64,000 nt of DNA from Rhizobiales bacterium dw_265. Its GTDB lineage: Bacteria > Pseudomonadota > Alphaproteobacteria > Micropepsales > Micropepsaceae. The stretch lies in NCBI GenBank assembly GCA_018449595.1, contig JAAVUU010000001.1, positions 682,001 through 746,000 of the forward strand, read 5' to 3'. Positions 50,315-59,018 of the stretch are shown here, piece by piece. How positions within the stretch are numbered: the first letter of the stretch is position 1; every line of letters begins with the position of its first letter. The translations under genes and the position numbers were made by a program. Under the pieces are notes generated by a model that made no database searches, was not told where the DNA came from, and worked only from the letters and a program-made list of their open reading frames with translations.

Positions 50315-51817
50315 GTGCGCAAGATCGGACATTTCATGAATGGGGCGACGGTCGCCGGGACCGGCGCGGAAGCGGATATCTTCAATCCCGCGACCGGCGA
50401 GGTCGTCGCCCGTGTCGCGATGGGCGGTGCGGCGGAGCTGGAAGCCGCAGTCGCCAGCGCCCGGATCGCACAACCCGCCTGGGCCGCAACCAATCCCCAG
50501 CGCCGCGCCCGCGTGCTGACGAAGTTCGTCGCGCTGGTCTATGACAATATGAAGCCGCTGGCCGAACTGATGTCGCTGGAACATGGCAAGACGGTGGCCG
50601 ATTCTGCGGGCGACCTGCAGCGCGGCGTGGATGTGGCGGAATTCGCCATCGGCATCCCGCATCTGGGCAAGGGCGAGTTCACCATCGGCGCCGGTCCGGC
50701 ACTGGACATGTATTCCATGCATCAGCCTATCGGGATCGGCGCCGGCATCTCGCCATTCAACTTCCCGGCCATGATCCCCCTGTGGATGAGCATGCCGGCC
50801 ATTGCCTGCGGCAACGCCTTCATCATGAAACCGTCGGAGCGCGATCCCTCCGTACCGATGCGGCTGGCGGAACTCTTGATCGAGGCTGGACTGCCCAAGG
50901 GCATCTTCAATGTGCTGAACGGCGGCAAGGCGGCGGTGGAGGCGATCCTGGCCCATCCCGATATCGGCGCTGTGTCCTTTGTCGGCTCCACGCCCGTTGC
51001 CGCCCATGTCTATGCGGAAGCGGCGCGCAACGGCAAGCGGGTGCAGAGTTTCGGCGGCGCCAAGAACCACGCCATCGTGATGCCCGATGCCGACATGAAC
51101 ATGGTGGCGGACGGACTTATCGGAGCGGCTTACGGTTCGGCGGGCGAACGCTGCATGGCGATCTCGGTGGCGGTTCCGGTGGGCGAAGGCACCGCCGAGC
51201 GCATGATGGAGGTGCTCAAGCCGCGGGTGGAGGCACTGAAGGTAGGCCCCTATACCGCCAGCGATGTGGATTTCGGCCCCGTCGTCACCGCCGCCGCCCA
51301 GGACAAGATCAAGTCGCTGGTGGACAGCGGCGTGGACCAGGGCGCCGAACTGGTGGTGGACGGCCGCGACTTCCGCCTGCAGGGTTATGAAAAGGGCTTC
51401 TATGTCGGCCCCTGCCTGTTCGATCGGGTCACGCCGGAGATGGAGATCTACAAGCAGGAAATTTTCGGGCCTGTGCTGTCGGTGGTGCGGGCCAGGACCG
51501 CCGAGGAGGCTCTGACGCTGGTCAACCGCCATGAATATGGCAACGGCGTCTGCATCTTCACCCGCGACGGCGATGCGGCGCGCAATTTCTCGCGCCAGGT
51601 CCAGATCGGCATGGTGGGCGTCAATGTCCCCATCCCCACGCCGCTGGCCTATTACGGCTTCGGCGGCTGGAAGCGTTCGGTGTTCGGCGATTTGAACCAG
51701 CATGGACCGGATTCCATCCGCTTCTGGACACGCACCAAGACGGTGACCGAGCGCTGGCCCTCATCGATCCAGCGCGGCGCGGAATTTTCCATGCCGGTCT
51801 TTTCGGCCAACAAATAG
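50315..51817 (+). CDS. mmsA: CoA-acylating methylmalonate-semialdehyde dehydrogenase
   Basis: A 500-residue aldehyde dehydrogenase of the MmsA group, starting with GTG after CGGGAG. Motifs: MKPSERDPSVPMRLAELLIEAGLP, the GGAKNHAIVMPDAD segment that is specific to MMSDH (its Asn replaces the Glu of ordinary ALDHs), and the catalytic Cys280 in SAGERCMAISVAV. It converts malonate or methylmalonate semialdehyde to acetyl- or propionyl-CoA with NAD and CoA, releasing CO2. That is the expected fate of the keto product when beta-alanine or 3-aminoisobutyrate is transaminated. It follows the lysine-less aminotransferase gene by 21 bases. Confidence 0.92.
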   Translation: MRKIGHFMNGATVAGTGAEADIFNPATGEVVARVAMGGAAELEAAVASARIAQPAWAATNPQRRARVLTKFVALVYDNMKPLAELMSLEHGKTVADSAGDLQRGVDVAEFAIGIPHLGKGEFTIGAGPALDMYSMHQPIGIGAGISPFNFPAMIPLWMSMPAIACGNAFIMKPSERDPSVPMRLAELLIEAGLPKGIFNVLNGGKAAVEAILAHPDIGAVSFVGSTPVAAHVYAEAARNGKRVQSFGGAKNHAIVMPDADMNMVADGLIGAAYGSAGERCMAISVAVPVGEGTAERMMEVLKPRVEALKVGPYTASDVDFGPVVTAAAQDKIKSLVDSGVDQGAELVVDGRDFRLQGYEKGFYVGPCLFDRVTPEMEIYKQEIFGPVLSVVRARTAEEALTLVNRHEYGNGVCIFTRDGDAARNFSRQVQIGMVGVNVPIPTPLAYYGFGGWKRSVFGDLNQHGPDSIRFWTRTKTVTERWPSSIQRGAEFSMPVFSANK

Positions 51818-51819
51818 GG

Positions 51820-52476
51820 ATGGCGGACCTCAAGAACTGGACAGGCGCAGCGCGGCCGGTACGCAGCGTTCTGGAAGGCCGCTACACCCGACTAGAGCCG
51901 CTGGACGCCGGGCGCCATGCGGCCGACCTGCTGGCGCCGGGAGCGGAAGCGCGTTTCTGCTATTTGTTCGAGGCCCCACCGCGCAGCGCCGACGACATGG
52001 CGGCGTGGCTGGCCAAGGCCGCGGCATCCGAGGATCCACTGTTCTTCGCGGTGGTGGACCGGCAAAGCGGCGTCGCCCATGGCCGCCAGTCGCTGATGCG
52101 GATAGACCCGGCGCACGGCGTGATTGAGGTCGGCAACATCCTGTGGGGGCCGGGCATCGCGCGCTCACGCATCGCCACGGAGGCCCTTTACCTGTTCGCC
52201 CGCCATGTCTTCGAAGATTTGGGCTATCGCCGCCTGGAATGGAAGTGCAACAGCCGCAATGAAGCCTCGCGCCGCGCCGCCCTGCGCTTCGGCTTCCAGT
52301 TCGAGGGCATGTTCCACCAGCATATGGTGGTCAAGGGCCAGAATCGCGATACCGCCTGGTTCGCCATGCTGGACGCAGACTGGCCAGGGCTGAAGGCGCG
52401 CTTCGCATCCTGGCTGGCGCCGGACAATTTCACTGCCGATGGCGAGCAAAAGCGGAAACTGGCTATCGCGTCCTGA
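51820..52476 (+). CDS. GNAT family acetyltransferase (RimJ/RimL-like)
   Basis: A 218-residue acetyl-CoA-dependent N-acetyltransferase. The pattern LEGRYTRLEPLDAGRHA, LFFAVVDRQSGVAHGRQSLMRID, GVIEVGNILWGPGIARSRIATEALYLFARHVFEDLGYRRLEWKCNSRNEASRRAALRFGFQFEG is a RimJ/RimL-type GNAT with motifs A and B. It starts 2 bases after the mmsA stop and so is in the same unit. It may acetylate a free amine intermediate or protein N-terminus; the partner is unknown. Confidence 0.85.
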   Translation: MADLKNWTGAARPVRSVLEGRYTRLEPLDAGRHAADLLAPGAEARFCYLFEAPPRSADDMAAWLAKAAASEDPLFFAVVDRQSGVAHGRQSLMRIDPAHGVIEVGNILWGPGIARSRIATEALYLFARHVFEDLGYRRLEWKCNSRNEASRRAALRFGFQFEGMFHQHMVVKGQNRDTAWFAMLDADWPGLKARFASWLAPDNFTADGEQKRKLAIAS

Positions 52477-52540
52477 CGCGGAGAGCGCAGCCGACGCCGA
52501 TCGAGGCGATCGTCGTTCCCGGGATGGTGAGATCGAGCCA

Positions 52541-52890
52541 ACTGGCCTGCACCCGGTTCGGATGACACGCAGTTAAGCTAATCCTGCCTTCGTCTCGAAG
52601 TCCATTGGGCTCATATATCCGATTGTCGAATGCCGTCGCTTTGGGTTGTAGAAGCGTTCAATGTAGTCGAACACATCGGCCCTGGCATCGTCTCGTGTCC
52701 GATAGGTCTTGCGGGCCGTGCGCTCGGTCTTCAGCGAGGAGAAGAAGCTCTCCATGGCCGCATTGTCCCAGCGATCGCCGAACCGGCTCATGGAACATGA
52801 TGACGCCATGATCGGCCATCAGCCGCTGGAACTGCTCGCTGGTGTACTGGCTGCCACGGTCTGAGTGATGCAGCAGCGCGCGGGGCTTGC
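52541..52890 (-). pseudogene. IS3-family transposase (OrfB) remnant
   Basis: On the minus strand the 3' part of an IS3-type OrfB is visible: HHSDRGSQYTSEQFQRLMADHGVI (52798-52870), then after a single-base shift CSMSRFGDRWDNAAMESFFSSLKTERTARKTYRTRDDARADVFDYIERFYNPKRRHSTIGYMSPMDF to the stop at 52573. HSD is the second DDE-type catalytic Asp and AMESFFSSLKTE holds the final Glu. The sequence after the stop (ACTGCG...ACCGGGTGCAGGCCA) looks like an IS3 terminal inverted repeat ending near 52541. The 5' half is missing, so the copy is dead. It abuts the integrase remnant. Confidence 0.8.
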
Positions 52891-53460
52891 CTTTTCGTTT
52901 ATCGCAACGGATCGCGATCCTGGTACTTCCGCTACATGCTGAACGGGCGGTTGCGGGAGATGGGTCTTGGCTCTTTCAATGCTGTAACGCTTGGGGAGGC
53001 CCGCAAAAGAGCAGCCGAGTGCCGCCTTCTTAAAAGCGGGGGAACCGATCCAATAGAAGCCCGCCGCCGCAAGCGGCAGGAAGCCAAGCTGGAAGAGGCG
53101 CGGGCGCTCACCTTTCAGCAATGCGCGGAATCCTACATCAAGGCGCACCAGCCATCCTGGCGCAGCGCCAAGCACGCCGCGCAATGGACAAGCACACTGA
53201 AAGCCCATGCCTATCCGGTATTCGGCAGCTTATCCGTCCAGGCCGTGGATACCGCCCTGGTGATGAAGGTGCTGGAGCCATTGTGGGCCGAGAGGCCGTC
53301 AACGGCCGCCCGCCTCCGGGGCAGGATCGAGAGCATCCTCGACTGGGCCAAGGGTCACAGGGCCGGGGAGAACCCGGCCCGCTGGTGGGGCCATATTCAA
53401 AACATGCTCCCCCGCATTTCCAAGGTGCGGAAGGTGAAGCACCACAACGCGCTACCCTAA
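52891..53460 (+). pseudogene. Truncated tyrosine-type integrase, middle part
   Basis: A P4-type integrase fragment missing both ends. It begins near the IS junction (GACLFVYRNGSRSWYFRYMLNGRLREMGLGSF) and continues through the core-binding domain (CAESYIKAHQPSWRSAKHAAQWTSTLKAHAYPVFGSLSVQAVDTALVMKVLEPLW...RLRGRIESILDWAKGHRAGENPARW). It ends in HHNALP followed by a stop, just where the catalytic domain should start. It is about 88% identical by eye to the remnant near 15.3 kb in the shared part. It lies 148 bases from tRNA-Ser, the normal home for such integrases. Confidence 0.82.
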
Positions 53461-53532
53461 TCATTCGGAATAGAGTTAGGCCCGCGCCTTCTGTCCAACA
53501 GCGTCCGTCCCAGTCCGTCTAAATCTCGCGGT

Positions 53533-53555
53533 CATTTGGGGTACATTTGGGGGTA
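53533..53555. repeat. Tandem CATTTGGGG(G)TA arm-site-like repeats
   Basis: CATTTGGGGTA is followed directly by CATTTGGGGGTA, between the integrase remnant and tRNA-Ser. GGGGTACA-type repeats near island attachment sites are typical integrase arm sites; one such unit also stands before the remnant at 15157. The att core itself is not identifiable. Confidence 0.55.
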
Positions 53556-53608
53556 GAGCCCGTCCCCAAAACTATCACGTTGGAGTGACTCGATAATTTC
53601 GCTGGATT

Positions 53609-53698
53609 TGGCGGACAGGGTGGGATTCGAACCCACGGTACCCTCACAGGTACGCCGCATTTCGAGTGCGGTGCCATCGACCACTCGACCACCTGTCC
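53609..53698 (-). tRNA. tRNA-Ser (anticodon CGA)
   Basis: A 90-base tRNA with CCA encoded. The acceptor stem pairs GGACAGG at the 5' end with CCTGTCC before G-CCA. The anticodon loop ACTCGAAA gives CGA (serine, UCG codons), a long variable arm is present as expected of tRNA-Ser, and the T-arm has GGGTTCGAATCCC. Adjacent integrase remnants suggest that its 3' end served as an island attachment site. Confidence 0.95.
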
Positions 53699-53774
53699 GC
53701 CGGCGGTGATAAGGGAGGCGGGCGGGCAACGCAAGTGCGGTTTCCGGGTGGCTTTTCAATGGCTTCCGGCCGGC

Positions 53775-55847
53775 CTACCAGATCTTCACCCGGTCGCCGG
53801 GGGCAAGGTACATCTTCTGGCCCGGCCGGACGGAAAAAGCCTCATACCAACCATCCGCATTGCGGACCTCGGCGGCGCGCCATTCCCCGGGGGAATGGGG
53901 GTCGGTGGTCAGCGCCCGGCGCATGAAATCCTCGCGCGACAGCGAGCGATAGACCTGGCTGTACGACATGTAGAAGCGCTGGCTGGCGGTGAAGCCGCCG
54001 ATGACCGGCGCCGGCTTGCCCTTCAGGCTGACGTGATAGGCGTCATGGGCCAGCGCCAGCCCGGCCAGGTCGGCGGTGTTCTCGCCCAGGGTCAGGTGAC
54101 CATTGATGTGCATGCCCGGCAGCGGCTCATAGCCATCATACTGTTTGGCCAGCGCCTCGGTCGCGGCGGTGAACTGCGCGAAATCCTGGGGCGTCCACCA
54201 GTCGTTCAGCGCGCCATGCTCGTCATACTTGGCGCCCTGGTCGTCGAAATGATGCGACAGCTCATGGCCCATCACCACGCCGATGGCGCCGTAATTCACC
54301 GCCATGTCGGCGCCCGGATTGAAGAACAGGCCCTGCAGGATGCCCGCCGGGAACATGATCTTCTGCAGCACCGGATTGGCCTGGGCGTTCACCGTCTGGG
54401 GCACCATGCGCCATTCGCGCCGGTCCACCGGCTTGCCCAGCTTGTCCAGGTCACGCTGGTAGGCGATGCGGGCGGCGCGCAGCACATTGCCGAAGGCGTC
54501 GTCGCGCCTGACCGCAAGCGCCTCATAGGTCCGCAACGGGTCCTGGCCGCCCACTTCGATATTCACCGCCTTCAGCTTGGCCAGGGCGCGCGCCTTGGTG
54601 GCGTCGGTCATCCAGGTCAGGGCGGCGATGTGCCGGCCCATCGCCGCCTTGATGGTCAGGGTCATGGCCTGGGCGCGGGCGCGCACCGCGGGCGGAAAGT
54701 AATTGGCCAGGTAAAGACGGCCCAGGGCATGGCCCATGGCGCGGTCCATCACCGCGCCCGTCGCCTTCCAGCGCGGCGGCTGTTCGGGCGATCCGGTCAG
54801 GGTGCGGCCCTCGAAGGCGAAATCCTCCGCGACGAGGGCCCTGGGCGCGACCGGCGCGAAGCCGCGGATCACGCGATAGGCCAGATAGTCGCGCCAGTCC
54901 GCCAGCGGCACCTCGCGGGCCGCCGACGACGCGGCGGCGATGGCGCTGGGCTCATTGACCAGGAAGGTCTGTTCGTTGGCAAAGCCGGCCGCGTCCAGGA
55001 ATGCGTCCCAGTCCAGCCCCGGCGCCTTGGCCGCCAGGTCGGCGCGGGAAAACAGATTGTAGCGCTTCTGCGGATCGCGCTCCTCCACCCGCGACCAGTG
55101 CGCCTTGGCGATGCGCTCCTCCAGGGCATAGACGCGGGTGGCCCGCGTCTGCACATCGTCCAGTCCGGCCAGAGCGAACATCGCCGCCAGATGGGCGCGA
55201 TAGGCGTCGCGCACCCTGGCGAAGCCGGCGTTGTCGGCGACCAGGAAATAGTCGCGGTCGGGCAGGCCGATGCCGCCCTGCCCCAGCGCGGGCAGATAGC
55301 GGGTGGGATTCTTGATGTCCACCGCCACGCCCGCACTGACGGGCGCAGGCGGGATGGGCGAGGCCCCGCCCGGCAAGGGCGGCAACCAGTCCCAGGACAG
55401 TTGCGCCAGGGCGCGCGCCAGATCGGCCGGGGTAACGATGGCGGCGATGCGCGCCAGTTCGGGCTTGAGCGGTTCAAGCCCCCGCGCCTCGATCCCCGTC
55501 TCATCCATCAGGCTGGCGTAGAAATCGCCCAGCCTGGTTTCTTCCGGCGACTTGGGAGCGGCGGCGGCCGATTCCAGCAGGGCGCGATTGCGCTGGGCGT
55601 TGAGCACATCCAGCCGGGTGAACTCCACCCAGCGGCCCTGGTCGGCGGGAATAGGCGTGTTCTTCAGCCAGGCGCCGCTGACATAGCGGTAGAAATCGTC
55701 GCCCGGCGCGATGCTGCGATCCATCGCCGCCAGGTCCAGGCCCAGGACGCCCACTTTCTGCGGATCGGGAATAGCGGCGGCGCGGACAGCGCCGGCCAAG
55801 GCCGTTCCCAAGGCGCCGGCGGTGAAGGTGCGACGTGTCAGCGTCAT
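53775..55847 (-). CDS. M13 family metallopeptidase (neprilysin-like)
   Basis: A 690-residue exported zinc peptidase. The ATG at 55847 follows GAGGGG and starts MTLTRRTFTAGALGTALAGAV, a twin-arginine signal; in-frame codons upstream are unrelated. The zinc site is HELSH (528-532) with Glu589 and Asp593 in GENTAD, exactly as in neprilysin. NAQANP stands for the NAYY(N) substrate-binding segment, and VNYGAIGVVMGHELSHHFDDQG is well conserved. It should cut short peptides in the periplasm. It lies 61 bases after the cyclophilin gene, in the same direction, perhaps one operon. Confidence 0.88.
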   Translation of the reverse strand: MTLTRRTFTAGALGTALAGAVRAAAIPDPQKVGVLGLDLAAMDRSIAPGDDFYRYVSGAWLKNTPIPADQGRWVEFTRLDVLNAQRNRALLESAAAAPKSPEETRLGDFYASLMDETGIEARGLEPLKPELARIAAIVTPADLARALAQLSWDWLPPLPGGASPIPPAPVSAGVAVDIKNPTRYLPALGQGGIGLPDRDYFLVADNAGFARVRDAYRAHLAAMFALAGLDDVQTRATRVYALEERIAKAHWSRVEERDPQKRYNLFSRADLAAKAPGLDWDAFLDAAGFANEQTFLVNEPSAIAAASSAAREVPLADWRDYLAYRVIRGFAPVAPRALVAEDFAFEGRTLTGSPEQPPRWKATGAVMDRAMGHALGRLYLANYFPPAVRARAQAMTLTIKAAMGRHIAALTWMTDATKARALAKLKAVNIEVGGQDPLRTYEALAVRRDDAFGNVLRAARIAYQRDLDKLGKPVDRREWRMVPQTVNAQANPVLQKIMFPAGILQGLFFNPGADMAVNYGAIGVVMGHELSHHFDDQGAKYDEHGALNDWWTPQDFAQFTAATEALAKQYDGYEPLPGMHINGHLTLGENTADLAGLALAHDAYHVSLKGKPAPVIGGFTASQRFYMSYSQVYRSLSREDFMRRALTTDPHSPGEWRAAEVRNADGWYEAFSVRPGQKMYLAPGDRVKIW

Positions 55848-55908
55848 GATGATGCCCCTCGAAACCCCACTCCATCCTGCCTGCCTGGATGCGCAAGGAA
55901 AAGGCCGT

Positions 55909-56754
55909 TCAAGGCGCCGCGCGCACCGGCAAGGGAATATTGCAGACATCAATCCGCCCGGCGGGGCGGATGAAGAACGGCCCGCCCCGGTTGCGCCGCG
56001 CTTCGACATAGGCGGCGAAGCTTTTGCTGGCGGTGGTCAGCGCCTCCAGCCTCGGCTGGTCCGCCGCCGGCATGTCGGCGGCGATGCGGAGGAAGAGGAT
56101 CGGCACATGCGGCGCGCTCTTGCCGTAAAAGCCCATGGTCTCGGCGCCACGCGGCAGCGCCGACAGCAACTCCATCCCCTGCACCACCCGTCCGACCAAG
56201 GTGATGTTGCGATCCAGATGGCGCGGCGCCTGGCCGGTCACGGCATACAATTCCGCGCCATTGCCGGTGTTGGGGGCCAGGTCGCGGCCCGCGCCCACCA
56301 TGCCATAGCAATGCACCAGCCATTCGCTCTTGCCGTCGCCGGCGGCGGGGAAGTCGCCGTCAAAGCCGGCTTGCGGTGCGTAGGTGTCGGGGTCTTTCAG
56401 GGCATGAAACGACGCACTGGGGCGGCGCTCAAACTCGACCCAGCCGCCTTTTGTCGGCGGCTCGGGATCGCGCGACCATTGCACGACATAATTGTCCTGC
56501 GCGCGGATGATGGCGGCGTTCTTGTTGAAATAGCCGTCCTGCACCAGCTTCCTGATATTGCCCACGGTGCGCGGCGCGAAACCGGGCGCAAGCTGGATCA
56601 CCACCCGTCCGGTCTTGAGTTGCATCACCAGAAGCTCGGCGGGGTCCAGCCGGTGCCAGTCGCTGGCGGGCGATGCCTTCAGCACTTCGTCGGGCGCCGG
56701 CGCGGCCATGGCCGCGGTGGCGAACAGCAGCGCAGCGGCGATTGCTGCGCGCAC
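55909..56754 (-). CDS. Cyclophilin-type peptidyl-prolyl isomerase, exported
   Basis: A 281-residue protein with GTG start at 56754 that overlaps the stop of the cytochrome gene as TAGTG, so translation is coupled. A signal peptide (VRAAIAAALLFATAAMA) precedes a cyclophilin-like beta barrel: LLVMQLKTGRVVIQLAPGFAPRTVGNIRKLVQDGYF, GWVEFERRPS, HCYGMVGAGRDL, GAELYAVTGQAPRHLDRNITLVGRVVQGMELLSAL. The family catalytic Arg is not clearly present. It probably folds or stabilises exported proteins, perhaps the amine oxidase or peptidase encoded nearby. Confidence 0.75.
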   Translation of the reverse strand: MRAAIAAALLFATAAMAAPAPDEVLKASPASDWHRLDPAELLVMQLKTGRVVIQLAPGFAPRTVGNIRKLVQDGYFNKNAAIIRAQDNYVVQWSRDPEPPTKGGWVEFERRPSASFHALKDPDTYAPQAGFDGDFPAAGDGKSEWLVHCYGMVGAGRDLAPNTGNGAELYAVTGQAPRHLDRNITLVGRVVQGMELLSALPRGAETMGFYGKSAPHVPILFLRIAADMPAADQPRLEALTTASKSFAAYVEARRNRGGPFFIRPAGRIDVCNIPLPVRAAP

Positions 56755-57161
56755 TATTGGCCCAGCATCGCCTTGACGTCGGCTTCCTTCACCGCCGTCT
56801 TGTAGTTGTTGCCGAAATGGGTGCGCACATAGGTAACCACGGCGGCAATCTGCGCGGGGCTCAGCAGATCGGTCAAGGGCGGCATCGCGCCCCGGCCCTG
56901 CACGATCATGCCGATGGGATAGCCGGGTTCTTCCAGCTTGGGATTTTTCGCCAGCGCCGGGATATGGCCTGCGCCCACCCCGCCCTTGGCGTCGGCCATG
57001 TGGCAGCCCTGACAGACCTGGACATAAACCTGCTCGCCGGTGACCGGCACCGGCGCGATGGTGCTGGAACTGCCGGCGCTGTCGCCGCCCTGCGGCGCCT
57101 GGGCCAAAGCCGGGGTTGCGAGAAGCAGAAGCGCGAAAGCCGTGCGTGCGATGTTGGTCAT
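56754..57161 (-). CDS. Periplasmic monoheme cytochrome c
   Basis: A 135-residue exported cytochrome c. Signal peptide MTNIARTAFALLLLATPALA, heme motif CQGCH in VYVQVCQGCHMADAKGGVG, and the axial Met in GAMPPLTDLLSPAQIAAVVTYVRTHF. It probably accepts electrons from the flavin amine oxidase encoded just upstream. The start lies 2 bases before that gene's stop, and the stop overlaps the cyclophilin start. Confidence 0.88.
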   Translation of the reverse strand: MTNIARTAFALLLLATPALAQAPQGGDSAGSSSTIAPVPVTGEQVYVQVCQGCHMADAKGGVGAGHIPALAKNPKLEEPGYPIGMIVQGRGAMPPLTDLLSPAQIAAVVTYVRTHFGNNYKTAVKEADVKAMLGQ

Positions 57162-57163
57162 GT

Positions 57164-58750
57164 TCACGCCTCCAAAGCGCGCTTGTGCAGGCGGGTGATG
57201 GCGTCGAGGGAGGACAGCAGCGCGCCTTCCATCCAGCAGCCGACATAGGAGGCATGTTCGCCGGCCAGCACGATACGGTCTTCCAGCGCCACAAGCGTCT
57301 GGTAGTGCGTCTTGCGCACCTCCTCGTTCCAGCGGGCGCAGCAGCCCATGGTCCAGGGCACCCGGCTCCACGCCACCGAAGCGCCGTTCTGGAATTCCTT
57401 GCGATAGGTGCCCGGATGGAACACCGAGCCCTGGTCCAGCGCCGCCTGGATGCGCTGCTCCGGCGTCATGCCCGCCAGGCGGAAAGCGCCCGGCCCGTTG
57501 GCGAAAGCGCCCAGCAACACACCCGGCCCGTCCTCGAACAGATGGTAGTTGGGATAGCTGACCAGCGCGATATCCTGGCTGGTGAAGCTGTGGCCGCCAT
57601 AGATGAAATCGTCGGTCTCCCAGAAGCGGCGCGCCATCTGCAGCCCGATCTTGACCTGGTTGCCATAGGGCACCGCCGCGATGGCCGACTTCTTGGCCCC
57701 CGACAGATTGTTTTCGATCTGGTTGAGCACCCCCAGAGGAATGGCGCAGACGCAGAAATCGGCCTTGGCCTCGGTCATCGCGCCGCTGCCGGTGTCGTTA
57801 TAGGTGACGGTGACGCCGGTCTTGTCCTGCATGATCTTGGTCACCTTGGCGTTCAGGGTGATCATCGGCGCGACATTCTTCCAGAACGCCTTGCCGATCA
57901 TGCCCATGCCGCCCACCGGCTGGAACATGGTGGTCTGCATCTCGTGGTTCATGAAGAAGGCCATATTCTTCCAGACCTGCGACGCCACCACATCCTTGAA
58001 GTCGAACACCGCCGACGGGATCGGCTCGCCATTGACGCCGCCGCCGGGCGGACGGTCATAGCCGCGATGCTCCGACGACAGCAGGTTGGACTTGTACTTC
58101 ATGTCCTTGTCCAGCATGCCCCAGCCGCGCAAGGCTTCCTTGAGCTTGTCCTTGTCGTCGGCGGTCAGTTCGGCATCCAGCGCCTTCTGGTCGATGGCCT
58201 TGCCCAGCAGTTCGGCGACATTGCCCTCGAAGTCGGCGGCGGCCTCGCGGTAATGCACCGGCTTGCCGCCAAAGGCATTGGCATTGTGGACATAGGCATT
58301 GTGGTTGAACTGGATGAAGGGCTCCAGCGCCACGCCGAACGCCTTGCAGTAATGCAGCAAGGTGCGGTGGTGATAGGGAATGCGCCAGGGGCCGGGGTTC
58401 AGGTAATGGCCTTGGTCGAACTGGACATGCTGTGTCGCGCCGCCCAGTTCGGTATAGGTGTCGCCGCCATAGAGCGACCAGTTCCGCCCGCCGGCGCGAT
58501 TCTGGTATTCCAGGATGCGGACCTTGTAGCCCGCCTTGTTCAGTTCATAGGCCGCCACCATGCCGGCCAACCCCGCCCCCAAGACCAGCACCGAAGCGCC
58601 CGCGCGCGCGCCGGTGAGGTCGGGCGAACCCTTGTACTGGGTCTCGCTCGCATGCCCCATGGTGGTCATCGCCTGGTAGAGGGCGGCGGTGCCGCCCATC
58701 ATGCCGATGGCCGTCAGAAGTTGGCGGCGTGTCGTGCCTGGCGTGTCCAT
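57164..58750 (-). CDS. Tat-exported flavin monoamine oxidase
   Basis: A 528-residue FAD-dependent amine oxidase. The ATG at 58750 follows AAGGGGACGGAC; MDTPGTTRRQLLTAIGMMGG is a Tat signal. The FAD site is VLVLGAGLAGMVAAYELNKAGYKVRILEYQNRAGGRNWS, and the C-terminal FAD contact is EDRIVLAGEHASYVGCWMEGALLSSLDAI. A histidine/aromatic set fits the L-amino-acid/monoamine oxidase group. It should oxidise an amine or amino acid and give electrons to the neighbouring cytochrome c rather than to O2. Confidence 0.85.
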   Translation of the reverse strand: MDTPGTTRRQLLTAIGMMGGTAALYQAMTTMGHASETQYKGSPDLTGARAGASVLVLGAGLAGMVAAYELNKAGYKVRILEYQNRAGGRNWSLYGGDTYTELGGATQHVQFDQGHYLNPGPWRIPYHHRTLLHYCKAFGVALEPFIQFNHNAYVHNANAFGGKPVHYREAAADFEGNVAELLGKAIDQKALDAELTADDKDKLKEALRGWGMLDKDMKYKSNLLSSEHRGYDRPPGGGVNGEPIPSAVFDFKDVVASQVWKNMAFFMNHEMQTTMFQPVGGMGMIGKAFWKNVAPMITLNAKVTKIMQDKTGVTVTYNDTGSGAMTEAKADFCVCAIPLGVLNQIENNLSGAKKSAIAAVPYGNQVKIGLQMARRFWETDDFIYGGHSFTSQDIALVSYPNYHLFEDGPGVLLGAFANGPGAFRLAGMTPEQRIQAALDQGSVFHPGTYRKEFQNGASVAWSRVPWTMGCCARWNEEVRKTHYQTLVALEDRIVLAGEHASYVGCWMEGALLSSLDAITRLHKRALEA

Positions 58751-59018
58751 GTCCGTCCCCTTGTGCAACCGCGTAAACGGTAGCAGGCAGGGCGCGCGTC
58801 ACAACGGCGATATGAGCCCCGGCAAAGCCTCTGATGAAAAAAACTTATGCATCAACATGTCTGAAGCGTCCCGGGCAGCGCGGCTGCACAATTTCCCGGC
58901 GAACCGCACACGACATTGCCCAAAACATGCCCAAGGAATTTTCGCCACGCCGTCACGCCCATGACATGATGCGGGGACCATCTTCGCGTCAAAGGTCCCT
59001 TCGAAAGGTAGAGTTCCC
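58751..59018. other. Divergent promoter region
   Basis: These 268 bases lie between two divergent genes (amine oxidase and carboxymuconolactone decarboxylase-like). A GAAAGG ribosome binding site stands just before the 59019 ATG. I could not locate -35/-10 boxes with confidence. Confidence 0.4.

Noticed and set aside
49079-51703. Long minus-strand frame opposite the aminotransferase-like and mmsA genes
   Set aside because: The plus-strand genes show clear family motifs; the opposite one does not.
53706-55973. Long open frame opposite the M13 peptidase
   Set aside because: The minus strand carries a full zinc peptidase with HELSH and GENTAD. The opposite translation is low-complexity.
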